14,050 nt of DNA from an uncultured Treponema sp. (lineage in GTDB: Bacteria; Spirochaetota; Spirochaetia; Treponematales; Treponemataceae), in assembly GCA_937885235.1 (NCBI GenBank), contig CAKZZK010000123.1, positions 1 through 14,050 of the forward strand, read 5' to 3'. The notes under the pieces were generated by a model, which was not told where the DNA came from, made no database searches, and saw only the letters and a list, made by a program, of their open reading frames with translations. This document shows positions 1 through 7,280 of the stretch, one piece after another (within the stretch, counting starts at the first letter, position 1; the number at the start of each line of letters is the position of its first letter). Made by a program: the position numbers and the translations under genes.

Positions 1-215
1 CCGCCGTTTTGCTTGTGCACGACCCGTACCCTGCCATCCTGCCTCGCATAGCCGTCGCAAAGCTTCGGGGAAGCGTCCGTCGAACCGTCGTCCACCAGAA
101 GAATTTCCAGATTTCGATAGGTCTGTGCAAGCACGGAGCGCATACAGCGCTCCAAATATTTTTCCATGTTATATACGGGAATAATGACGGAAATTTTAGG
201 CGTTGTTTCCTGCAT
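1..215 (-). CDS. Family 2 glycosyltransferase, N-terminal part only (runs off window)
   Basis: The 71 complete codons visible from the ATG at 213-215 encode a GT-A fold N-terminus. It opens with a short beta strand and the motif ISVIIPVYN (residues 8-16), then VLAQTYRNLEILLVDDGSTD, where DDGS (42-45) is the usual nucleotide-sugar-binding element of family 2 enzymes. The last residues seen, VRVVHKQNGG, are the expected next conserved block. Such enzymes transfer a sugar from a nucleotide donor to a lipid-linked acceptor at the inner face of the membrane. The start overlaps the end of the upstream family 11 gene by 20 bases, so translation is probably coupled. Only a weak purine site (GGACTGG) precedes it. 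Donor and acceptor cannot be deduced. The reading frame is intact to the window edge. Confidence 0.93.
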   Translation of the reverse strand, partial: MQETTPKISVIIPVYNMEKYLERCMRSVLAQTYRNLEILLVDDGSTDASPKLCDGYARQDGRVRVVHKQNG

Positions 216-1248
216 CGTCAATCAATACCCAGTCCTTCCAATCCTGCCGGATGCGGCGATAGCTTTCCCTTTGCTCGATGTCCTGATAGAGCGGACGGAT
301 CATCAGCTTATCTTTTCTGCCGCAAAGCCTCGCTCCCCACATGCTGAAGGAGGAATTAGCGCAAATCATGACCTTGCAGCAGCTCATTAACAGCATATCA
401 TAAAAAGAAGCCTCGCCGTAGTTCCAGTCGCAGACGGTCACGGGCAGCTTTCCGGCGGGGATTTCGGACAACTCCGAGGCAGCCTCCTCGTAAGCCCCCG
501 TAAGCCACGAAATCCCTTCTCTTAACCGCCGCAGGGCATACGCCGGATCATCGGTAAAGATATAGATATGCGGCGTTTCCCGCTTTCCTTCCGTCCGCCC
601 CGCAGAATACTCCCTATTTTTCTTTTTTTCGGCTGCAGGAGCGGAGGGCATACTACAGAAAGAAAGCGCGGTCTGCATCGCCGCCTCATAATACGCCTCC
701 GTACAGATGCCCGCATAACGGCTTTGATGCGAGGCGTCCAGATAATCCGTCCGTCGGATATGTACGCCGACGGACGCCTCGGAAAGCAGCTTGTCCCTAT
801 AATATGCGTTGATCCTGTCCTCAGGCTCGGGAAATGCAAGCTTTTCTCTGAGCTGCGGCAGAATATCCGAAAAATATGCCTCGTTTTGCCAGAAACCGTC
901 GAGATACCCGTCGCTTAAGGAGAAAATTTCCTCCTGGTATTCCTCCGTCTCCGCAACAATCCGCCCCGTTTCCGGAAGAAGTCCGATTCTTCGCAGCCTT
1001 CTGCGTATTCCCGAAACCAAATCCCTGCCGTCGTCCTTATATTTCCGCCGCTCCCCGCGCTTTGCAAAGCGAAGCGACACGCCCGGAAAACAGGCAAGCG
1101 CAAATGCGCGCTTCTCCGGCTCCCGCGCGTGAACGGTATAATCATCGACGTCCAGACATACGTCTTTTCCCAAAGCGCGCAGCTTTTCATACAGAGCGTA
1201 TTGATACAGTTGATTGCCGAGTCCTCCGAGGACATGTAAGATCAGCAT
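196..1248 (-). CDS. Glycosyltransferase family 11 (alpha-1,2-fucosyltransferase-like)
   Basis: This 350-residue protein has the family 11 hallmarks in order: GGLGNQLYQYA at residues 8-18, HIRRTDY at 163-169 (the H-x-R-R-x-D donor-binding motif), IYIFTDDP at 228-235 and ANSSFSMWGA at 297-306. The family's known members mostly add L-fucose in alpha-1,2 linkage from GDP-fucose to a galactose; here that specificity is inferred from family only. I start it at the ATG 1246-1248, four bases after the asnB stop, because GGLGNQ normally sits within ten residues of the N-terminus; an in-frame start at 1281 would lie inside asnB. The protein is longer than the usual roughly 290-300 residues. Extra material is charged and low in complexity at about 62-105 and 199-226 (a Lys, Glu and Arg rich stretch). 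No GDP-fucose synthesis genes are in the window. Confidence 0.9.
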   Translation of the reverse strand: MLILHVLGGLGNQLYQYALYEKLRALGKDVCLDVDDYTVHAREPEKRAFALACFPGVSLRFAKRGERRKYKDDGRDLVSGIRRRLRRIGLLPETGRIVAETEEYQEEIFSLSDGYLDGFWQNEAYFSDILPQLREKLAFPEPEDRINAYYRDKLLSEASVGVHIRRTDYLDASHQSRYAGICTEAYYEAAMQTALSFCSMPSAPAAEKKKNREYSAGRTEGKRETPHIYIFTDDPAYALRRLREGISWLTGAYEEAASELSEIPAGKLPVTVCDWNYGEASFYDMLLMSCCKVMICANSSFSMWGARLCGRKDKLMIRPLYQDIEQRESYRRIRQDWKDWVLIDDAGNNA

Positions 1249-1252
1249 AGCT

Positions 1253-3172
1253 CTAGCAGGCGCTCCGCAGCCACTCTTCAAACATCAGCAGATACCATAT
1301 CTGTATCCGCCAAACGCCGTTTTCGATATACCCCCTCCAGATACGACGGACAACATCGGCATGCAAAAGCCCCTGCTCCCTGATTTTCCCCTCATCCAAA
1401 AGAGACTCCGCCCAATCGCGCAGCTCCTTCTCCCGCAGCCACTTCTCAATCGGAATGGAAAAGCCCTTCTTTGGCCGCTCCATAAGCTCCTTCGGTACGC
1501 GCCGATACAGAATGTCCCGCAGGACGCGCTTGGTTACGCCGTCCCTTTTTTTGTACTCGATCGGAAGCGTCCACGCGAACTCCACCACGTCCTTATCCAG
1601 AAGCGGCACCCGCGTCTCCAGAGACACCGCCATCGCCGTTCTGTCCACCTTAACCAGAATATCGTCCGGATGATACATCTGCATATCCATCAGCATGATA
1701 TTGTGGTTCAGCTCCTTGATTTCGCCATAGCGGTACTGCGTATATTTATACGGCGCCGTGACCGAATTGACGCTCAGCTTAAGCGCTAGCGGCTCCTCCC
1801 TGTTGTCCAGCTCGTAAAGCTCCGCGGGATCCTTGGCGCCGAGCAGCATGCTCTTCGTCTGAAAAATCTTATCCTTCTTTTTTATCGGTAGCCGCAGCAA
1901 AAGCTCGCTTACCGGCTTCCTCAAGGCATACGGAACACGTCCCATCTTCCCCCAGATACGGCTGACAGACGCGTAGGTCTCATAGCCGCAGAAAAGCTCG
2001 TCCCCGCCGTCTCCGCTCAGAGATACCGTCACATGCTCCCTTGTCAGCTTACTTACCAGATACGTCGGTATCTGCGAGCTGTCCGCAAACGGCTCCGAAA
2101 ACATATACGAGAGCTTCGGTATGACCGCCTTTGCGTCCTCCTCCGTAATATACAGCTCCGTATGCTCCGTTCCCAAGCGCTTCGCAATCTCTTTCGCATA
2201 TGCCGCCTCGTTAAACGTCGGATCCTCCATGCCGATGGTAAAGCTCTTTACCCTATGTCCGCCGGACAGCTCCTGCATCAGCGCGACAATCGTTCCCGAA
2301 TCAATCCCCGCCGATAAAAATGCGCCCACCGGCACGTCCGCGACCATCTGTCCCCGAATGGACTCCTTTAAGAGCCGCTCAAGCTCCTCCGCCGCTTCCT
2401 CCTCCGTTCCCTGAAACAGGTGACTTTGTCCGTATACCGCTACGTCCTTCATCGACCAGTACGGTTGTATCCGCGGCTCCATAAACGGCTTTTTCAACGT
2501 CAGTATGCAGCCCGCCTCCAGCTTGTATATCCCCTGATAGATCGAATACGGCGCGGGAATATAGCCGTGCACAAAATAGATATTTAATATCTCCGTATTG
2601 ATTTCGTTATCAAAGCCCTTCAATTCCCGCAGGCTGCCGATATCCGAAGCGAAAGCAAAGCTTTTTTGCCCCTCGCTGTTTCCTCCCTGAAGCTCCCCCG
2701 GCGTGTGTACAAAGCCGTAATATAGCGGTTTTTCCCCCACGCGGTCGCGCAAGAGGTAGAGCGTCTCCTCCGCGCTGTCATACAGCGCGATCGCAAACAT
2801 ACCCTTGCATTGCCGTATCGTTTCCTCAACGCCGTACGCCTCGAACGCCTCCAGCAATACCTCCGTATCTGAGGTTCCGCGAAACGAAGCTACTCTTTTT
2901 TCCCGCAGGAGCTTCTCGCGAAGCAGCTGATAATTATAAATTTCCCCGTTATACGCAATCGTAAAGCGCCCCGAGGCGGAGGTCATCGGCTGCGCCCCGC
3001 CCTCCGTCAGGTCGATAACGGAAAGCCTTCTGTGCCCGAACACCACGGAGGCATCAGAAGAAGACCACACGCCTCCGGCGTCCGGTCCCCTGTGATACAT
3101 CCGCTCGTTCATTTTTAAGATTTCCTCCCGCCAGTTGACAGGTCGGTTACAAAAGCCTGCGATGCCGCACAT
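1253..3172 (-). CDS. asnB: Glutamine-dependent asparagine synthase family amidotransferase (AsnB-like)
   Basis: This 639-residue, full-length protein begins MCGIAGF, so Cys2 becomes the N-terminal nucleophile of the class II glutaminase domain (about 1-200; RGPD at 28-31, NGEIYNY at 75-81). The C-terminal synthase domain carries the PP-loop as FLSAGIDSG (285-293; the more usual form is SGGxDS) and SGDGGDELFCGYE at 386-398. Family members make asparagine from aspartate. Paralogues in polysaccharide loci are thought to amidate uronic acid carboxyls, and the nearby diacetamido-uronic acid genes make that role plausible here; this is inference. The start is fixed by Cys2, yet the 15 bases between it and the upstream stop are only A and T and no Shine-Dalgarno is visible. 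It is followed after four bases by the family 11 glycosyltransferase. It is clearly GC-richer than the upstream acyltransferase gene. Confidence 0.93.
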   Translation of the reverse strand: MCGIAGFCNRPVNWREEILKMNERMYHRGPDAGGVWSSSDASVVFGHRRLSVIDLTEGGAQPMTSASGRFTIAYNGEIYNYQLLREKLLREKRVASFRGTSDTEVLLEAFEAYGVEETIRQCKGMFAIALYDSAEETLYLLRDRVGEKPLYYGFVHTPGELQGGNSEGQKSFAFASDIGSLRELKGFDNEINTEILNIYFVHGYIPAPYSIYQGIYKLEAGCILTLKKPFMEPRIQPYWSMKDVAVYGQSHLFQGTEEEAAEELERLLKESIRGQMVADVPVGAFLSAGIDSGTIVALMQELSGGHRVKSFTIGMEDPTFNEAAYAKEIAKRLGTEHTELYITEEDAKAVIPKLSYMFSEPFADSSQIPTYLVSKLTREHVTVSLSGDGGDELFCGYETYASVSRIWGKMGRVPYALRKPVSELLLRLPIKKKDKIFQTKSMLLGAKDPAELYELDNREEPLALKLSVNSVTAPYKYTQYRYGEIKELNHNIMLMDMQMYHPDDILVKVDRTAMAVSLETRVPLLDKDVVEFAWTLPIEYKKRDGVTKRVLRDILYRRVPKELMERPKKGFSIPIEKWLREKELRDWAESLLDEGKIREQGLLHADVVRRIWRGYIENGVWRIQIWYLLMFEEWLRSAC

Positions 3173-3187
3173 AAAATAAAAAAATAA

Positions 3188-4217
3188 TTATAAAACTATC
3201 TGCATAATAGACTTTTTATATTTATTCCAGAAATAATGTATCCTTTGATTTATCAATTTTGTTATAGGGCGTTCAACATAATAAAAGATTATCCCTACCG
3301 AAACACAAACAATAAAGTTGCATATTATTTGAGGAATAGTACCTGAAATGTGCTTATAAACCATACTCGCACCATTAAAATATGTCATTTGCACCAAAAA
3401 TATATCATAAGATGCCTTCCCCAATAATTCTACAAAACGATTAGAAAGTCTATTTAATATTAACGGTGCTGAGATAGGTAGTATAAACAAGACTGCCCAC
3501 AGACTTGTCCCTGACCAATAATTAGTAACCGGCGGAATCAGCCCAATATACTTACACATAATTATATAGGATATTCCAAAGCACATACATATAACTGATA
3601 GTTTTCTATGTTTCTTGATTACCCCCCCCCATTGCAAGATAACTGCCATAAGCAATGCATAATGTATATCTGAATATCAACAGCCTGTAACACCCTTCAT
3701 TCATTCCATAAGCAAATTTTAAAATTTCATAAATCAAATTGATGCCTCCGCAAAAAAACACTCCATTAAAATGATATCTTTGAACAATTGCAAATATAAC
3801 GGGAAAATAAAAGATAAATTGAATCATGCAAGGATAATAATAACTTCCCGGGCCAAATCCTCCGCTAAGGAAGCGTCTGCAAACATATAATGAGTCATAA
3901 TGAATTCCTAAGATAGCATTGATGGCGAATATTTCTATGATAAAAGTAATTAAAAACGGTATGCTGTATCTGATGATTTTTCCCAATAATACATCAACGG
4001 TATATGCTCTGTCTATCGTATTGATCTCACTTTTTTGAAATGACTTTGTATACACAAATCCAGAGATTATCATATATACAGGTACTGCCATATCAATCCA
4101 AAAAGGAAACAAAAATTTCAACCTTTCAATATCCTGCCATTTATAATGCGTTATGATGATAAACAATATACCAATTCCTTTCACAAAATCTATGGAATGA
4201 TATCTCTTCTCTATCAT
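3188..4217 (-). CDS. Acyltransferase 3 family membrane protein, out of frame at a G9 tract (probable phase-variable OFF copy)
   Basis: Two adjoining frames make one gene. The first (4217 to 3606, 203 residues) begins with the family signature HSIDFVKGIGILFIIITH, with the conserved His at residue 24, then AVPVYMIISGF and several membrane segments. The second (3188 to 3655) continues with membrane helices and a typical charged C-terminus. They part at nine G's (plus-strand C's 3622-3630). Deleting one G (G8) gives a continuous 342-residue protein, the normal size for OatA/WecH-type inner-membrane O-acetyltransferases, which move acetyl groups onto cell-surface sugars. As written, translation stops 15 bases after the tract and loses the distal helices. 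No other lesion is seen, which argues for a switch rather than decay. A GGAG site lies 11 bases before the ATG and a candidate promoter lies upstream. A sequencing error in the homopolymer is the main alternative. Confidence 0.85.
3622..3630 (-). repeat. G9 homopolymer tract within acyltransferase 3 gene (candidate contingency tract)
   Basis: There are nine consecutive C's on the plus strand (G's in the coding strand), in a gene that is otherwise AT-rich. The upstream frame reads ATG GGG GGG GGT AAT and stops shortly after; the downstream frame needs ATG GGG GGG GTA ATC. Tract lengths of 8 or 11 would join the two halves, while 9 and 10 do not. Apart from the G11 tract at 12437-12447, the longest run of G or C I noticed is six. 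Confidence 0.9.
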
Positions 4218-4511
4218 ATTTGTTATTTCTCCATTATCATAATCTAAAAAAACATATCCAATTTGATAATACTTTCAATACTAAATTTAGTAAAAAAGAA
4301 AGCAATATTTATAAAATGCAAATTCATATAAATCGTATATTATCCTGCAACATCAGCAAAAATCACAACATACCTTTTAGCATTACAGAAAGTCTCCTTG
4401 CCTTAACAGCATTTATTACCGAATATAGTAACGATTTTCTCCTATTTCTTTCATATATCAATCTTAGAATAGTATTTTACATCTCTTGCATTCTAACTAA
4501 TTTCTTGGGAT
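4218..4511 (-). other. Intergenic gap between glycosyltransferase and acyltransferase genes
   Basis: No convincing gene is present in this AT-rich stretch of 294 bases. It holds the candidate promoter at 4266-4294 and a perfect 12-base palindrome ACTAAATTTAGT at 4280-4291 that overlaps the promoter spacer and -35 box. A 37-codon open stretch without a start at 4366-4476 (minus) reads LIYERNRRKSLLYS and ends RRLSVMLKGML. It resembles the basic tail of some family 2 glycosyltransferases and could be a gene remnant, but it is too short to be sure. No hairpin followed by a T run was seen after the upstream glycosyltransferase stop. Confidence 0.5.
4266..4294 (-). promoter_or_regulatory. Candidate sigma-70-type promoter for the acyltransferase 3 / asnB segment
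   Basis: On the minus strand TTTACT (4289-4294, 4 of 6 to TTGACA) is followed by a 17-base spacer and TATTAT (4266-4271, 5 of 6 to TATAAT). Transcription would start near 4259, about 42 bases before the acyltransferase ATG. The palindrome ACTAAATTTAGT at 4280-4291 overlaps the -35 side and could be an operator. AT-rich DNA yields such matches by chance, so this is a candidate only; the otherwise unexplained gap supports it. Confidence 0.4.
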
Positions 4512-5393
4512 TCAAACTATTATCAGCGGAAGGTTTTCTGCTTTTAAGAGCCTGAAATATTTTATTGACAATTTTATTCCATAACCTTTCAATAATGGGT
4601 TCAATACCAACCTTAAACCTTGCAATCCTGCTCCTGCAGCTTTCAAATCTGCTTTGGAATAATGCTGATACAAAAAGGCATATCTACGTATTGCCGCACA
4701 TTTTCTGATATCGAAGCTCTTTTCATCATGCTCCGTACTCAATGTCCCTGGATATCGACAATAGCAATACACACTTTTATGCGAAACAGCTACCTGTTTC
4801 GCATAATATCCTGCTTTTGTATTATACATAACATCATTGGAATGGCGTATTTCTTCACATTCTACCCCGTTTTGTTCGATCATATTCTTTCTGTACATCT
4901 TAGAACAATCCGCATAAGACATCCGAATGCATGTCTCGTTTTCATGTGATAAAACTTTCATATATCTGAAAATAGCATCATTATATGCAGAATTATCCAC
5001 ATGTGGCACAAGATCTGATTCATTACAAATTGTATATGTAAAATAAACCGCGTCATACTCCGTATGAAAATACCGGCTTACCTCCTCATAAAATCCCTCC
5101 ATAAAGAAATCATCCGCCCCTGCAAACATAACCCATGCACCGACCGCATTACGCAATCCGATATTTTTGGCCATGCCAGCATTGTGATCCACGGACTCGT
5201 TTCTGAACACACGAATTTCCGGACGATACTCCTTAATATATTCTACCACCTTGGTATACTGATCTTCAGCCGAGTAATCGTCCACAAACAAAATTTCTAT
5301 ATCTCCTTTTTGCGGTATACTCTGAAACATACGGATAGCTCTATCTGCATTATTATAATGTGGAATGATGATACTTAAATTAATTTCCGACAT
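4512..5393 (-). CDS. Family 2 glycosyltransferase
   Basis: This 293-residue protein has a GT-A fold N-terminus: LSIIIPHYNN (6-15), ILFVDDYS (34-41) with the nucleotide-binding DD, HNAGMAKNIGL (70-80), and GADDF (92-96) as the likely metal-binding D-x-D equivalent. The remainder is less conserved and ends in a basic, hydrophobic tail (LKGYGIKLSIKYFRLLKAE). It should add a sugar to the lipid-linked repeat at the cytoplasmic membrane; donor and acceptor are unknown. GAGGT lies seven bases ahead of the ATG, which supports the start. It lies 43 bases downstream of the acetyltransferase gene and probably shares its transcript. It is lower in GC than the asnB segment. Confidence 0.92.
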   Translation of the reverse strand: MSEINLSIIIPHYNNADRAIRMFQSIPQKGDIEILFVDDYSAEDQYTKVVEYIKEYRPEIRVFRNESVDHNAGMAKNIGLRNAVGAWVMFAGADDFFMEGFYEEVSRYFHTEYDAVYFTYTICNESDLVPHVDNSAYNDAIFRYMKVLSHENETCIRMSYADCSKMYRKNMIEQNGVECEEIRHSNDVMYNTKAGYYAKQVAVSHKSVYCYCRYPGTLSTEHDEKSFDIRKCAAIRRYAFLYQHYSKADLKAAGAGLQGLRLVLNPLLKGYGIKLSIKYFRLLKAENLPLIIV

Positions 5394-5436
5394 ACTTTTA
5401 CCTCACAAAATCGTATACTGAAAAATGCATTCTTCT

Positions 5437-5955
5437 CTATACTTTTGCATTACAATTTACCGTAATATGACCAAAGGGATCAACCTGCCCAACGACCCTT
5501 GCCGGCACTCCCGCCACAAGCGTATACGCCGGAACATCCTTCGTTACTACAGCTCCGGCCGCCACCATCGCATACTCGCCTATGGTATGTCCACAAACAA
5601 TAGTCGCATTCGCACCAATACTTGCGCCATGCATGACCAGCGTTTTTTTATAATTTGCGACACCCTTGGGATACTCTGCTCTCGGCGTCAGGTCATTTGT
5701 AAATACGCAGGAAGGTCCGCAAAAAACACCATCCTCCAGTTCAACTCCTTCATAGACGGACACATTGTTCTGAATTTTTACATAATCGCCTATTTTTACA
5801 TGATTTGAAATATTTACATTTTGCCCCAACACACAGTAACGTCCTATTACCGCTCCCCTTTGCACATGGCAAAAATGCCATATCTTAGTGCCTTCCCCAA
5901 TACTTACATCCTCATCTATATAACTGCTCTCGTGTACAAAAATTTCCGCGCTCAT
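5437..5955 (-). CDS. wlbB: UDP-2-acetamido-3-amino-2,3-dideoxy-glucuronate N-acetyltransferase (WlbB/WbpD-like)
   Basis: This 172-residue left-handed beta-helix (hexapeptide repeat) protein matches the WlbB/WbpD family by its pattern: VSIGEGTKIWHFCHV (17-31), GQNVNISNHVKIGDYVKIQNNVSV across the central coils, CGPSCVFTNDLTPR (79-92) and GAVVTKDVPAYTLVAGVPAR (134-153) closing the helix. It would acetylate the 3-amino group from acetyl-CoA to give UDP-2,3-diacetamido-2,3-dideoxy-glucuronate in the cytoplasm. It directly follows the aminotransferase (58-base gap) and dehydrogenase genes of the same pathway, which strongly supports this substrate over other hexapeptide acetyltransferases. The purine site GAGGGAG lies farther upstream than ideal, about 16 bases from the ATG. 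The length is normal, and no frameshift is seen. Confidence 0.9.
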   Translation of the reverse strand: MSAEIFVHESSYIDEDVSIGEGTKIWHFCHVQRGAVIGRYCVLGQNVNISNHVKIGDYVKIQNNVSVYEGVELEDGVFCGPSCVFTNDLTPRAEYPKGVANYKKTLVMHGASIGANATIVCGHTIGEYAMVAAGAVVTKDVPAYTLVAGVPARVVGQVDPFGHITVNCNAKV

Positions 5956-6013
5956 ATTACAAACAAGACTTCTCCCTCATTATCGAAAAATCCATCCAAT
6001 TCCAATCCTGTGT

Positions 6014-7210
6014 TCAAACCGTATAAAAATCTGTCTCTGTCTGCTCAAGCAGTGACTTTAATGCCTCTGAGATACTGCTGACCTCAGCTTCTTTCAGGTA
6101 CGGGTGCATCGGGAGGCACAGCACGCTTTCACAAAGAGCTTCCGTTACAGGGCACTTGGCCCTTTCGCTTCGGGTTCCCTTAAACGCCTTCTGTGCATGC
6201 ATAGGCCTTTTATAATATATATTGGTAGGTATTCCCTGTGCTTTCAGATTTTTTTGAAGAACTGCACGATCCACTCCTCTTCCCAGCTTAATTGTATACT
6301 GTGCCCAACTGCTGTAGTAACCTGTCGGAACGATCGGGCATTCGACGGAGGTATATTTCTGCAGGTACTCATTATAAAGATGTGCAATCCGATTTACCGC
6401 CTGCAGCTCTTCACTCTGAAAAACAGGAAACTTGGCAAGCAGTATTCCCGCCTGCAAAGTATCCAGCCGACTGTTCATCCCCAGCCTTACATTATCATAT
6501 TTTGCCTCCGGATCTTCAGGCCGCTGCATTGCCTTGCCATGTACCGCAATAGATCTGCAAAGGTCAGCAATTTCTTTATCATCGGTAAAAATGGCTCCCC
6601 CATCCCCATAGCAGCCCAGAGGCTTTGCAGGAAAAAAAGAGGTAATGGAAATATCCCCCAAAGAGCAGGCTTTTTTCTCTATTCCGTTTTCAGCCGTATA
6701 AACTCCGCCAAATCCCTGCGCCGCATCCTCCAACAAAAGCAATCCATAGGTATCACAAAGCTTCCTGATAGCAGTATAATCAAACGGCTGTCCGAAAAGA
6801 TCAACCGCCACTACAGGTTTCGGACAGAGCTCTCCCTCGCTCAAAACTTCCTCTATTGCAGTGGCAAGCGCTGTTGGATCCATATTAAAGGTATCCCGTC
6901 TTACATCCACAAAAACAGGGGTCGCCCCTTCGACTGCCGGACACTCGCCAGAGCTGAAAAAGGTAAAATCCGGTACAAAGACAGCCTCTCCTTTTCCAAT
7001 ACCGTATGCCTTTAAGGCAATCGTAATCGCATCCGTTCCGTTTGCACAGGAGATACAGTACTTTCTATTGACATAATCCGCCAATGTTTCCTCAAGCGCT
7101 TCAACCTTATCCCCCGAGATAAAACGGGTGGATAAAATAGTCTCCTCTATCTGCGCGTCTATATCCGCCTTGATGCGTCCATACTGCCTTCTTAGATCTC
7201 TGAATTCCAC
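6014..7210 (-). CDS. wlbC: UDP-3-keto-GlcNAcA aminotransferase, DegT/DnrJ/EryC1 family (WlbC/WbpE-like)
   Basis: Read from the GTG at 7208-7210 this gives 398 residues beginning MEFRDLRRQY, the typical N-terminus of the family. NGTDAI (58-63) and EDAAQ (161-165) line the PLP site, and SFFPAKPLGCYGDGGA (191-206) holds the PLP-binding lysine at 196. The enzyme transfers an amino group, with glutamate as donor, to the 3-keto group of UDP-2-acetamido-2-deoxy-3-keto-glucuronate. A longer in-frame start at 7372 exists, but its extra 54 residues overlap the upstream wlbA coding region and look like no family member; the GTG has a near-ideal AGAGGGG seven bases before it. It lies between wlbA and wlbB, the usual pathway order. 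Confidence in the exact substrate rests on both neighbours. Confidence 0.92.
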   Translation of the reverse strand: MEFRDLRRQYGRIKADIDAQIEETILSTRFISGDKVEALEETLADYVNRKYCISCANGTDAITIALKAYGIGKGEAVFVPDFTFFSSGECPAVEGATPVFVDVRRDTFNMDPTALATAIEEVLSEGELCPKPVVAVDLFGQPFDYTAIRKLCDTYGLLLLEDAAQGFGGVYTAENGIEKKACSLGDISITSFFPAKPLGCYGDGGAIFTDDKEIADLCRSIAVHGKAMQRPEDPEAKYDNVRLGMNSRLDTLQAGILLAKFPVFQSEELQAVNRIAHLYNEYLQKYTSVECPIVPTGYYSSWAQYTIKLGRGVDRAVLQKNLKAQGIPTNIYYKRPMHAQKAFKGTRSERAKCPVTEALCESVLCLPMHPYLKEAEVSSISEALKSLLEQTETDFYTV

Positions 7211-7216
7211 TAACTG

Positions 7217-7223
7217 CCCCTCT
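7217..7223 (-). promoter_or_regulatory. Ribosome binding site that fixes the GTG start of wlbC
   Basis: AGAGGGG lies six bases before the GTG at 7208-7210. It outweighs the longer alternative start at 7372, which is inside the upstream gene. Confidence 0.8.
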
Positions 7224-7280
7224 TTTTTGTCTAAACAACAAGCCCTGTTAAATGATGCATTTTGAACGGGTCTTCTATCC

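Noticed and set aside
1214..1789. Plus-strand open frame of 191 codons opposite asnB.
   Set aside because: It is the antisense of a well-supported asnB gene, is rich in Arg, His, Leu and Pro as expected for an antisense frame, and has no recognisable domain.
3606..3655. Programmed translational frameshifting at the G tracts instead of phase variation.
   Set aside because: Both genes would need a +1 (or -2) shift, whereas the usual programmed slip on such runs is -1, and no stimulatory structure or upstream site was seen. It remains a weaker alternative, as does polymerase slippage.
4220..4555. Plus-strand open frame of 111 codons in the gap and the end of the glycosyltransferase.
   Set aside because: It runs against every other gene, has an AT-driven composition (Ile, Leu, Phe, Asn), shows no motif and overlaps a real gene.
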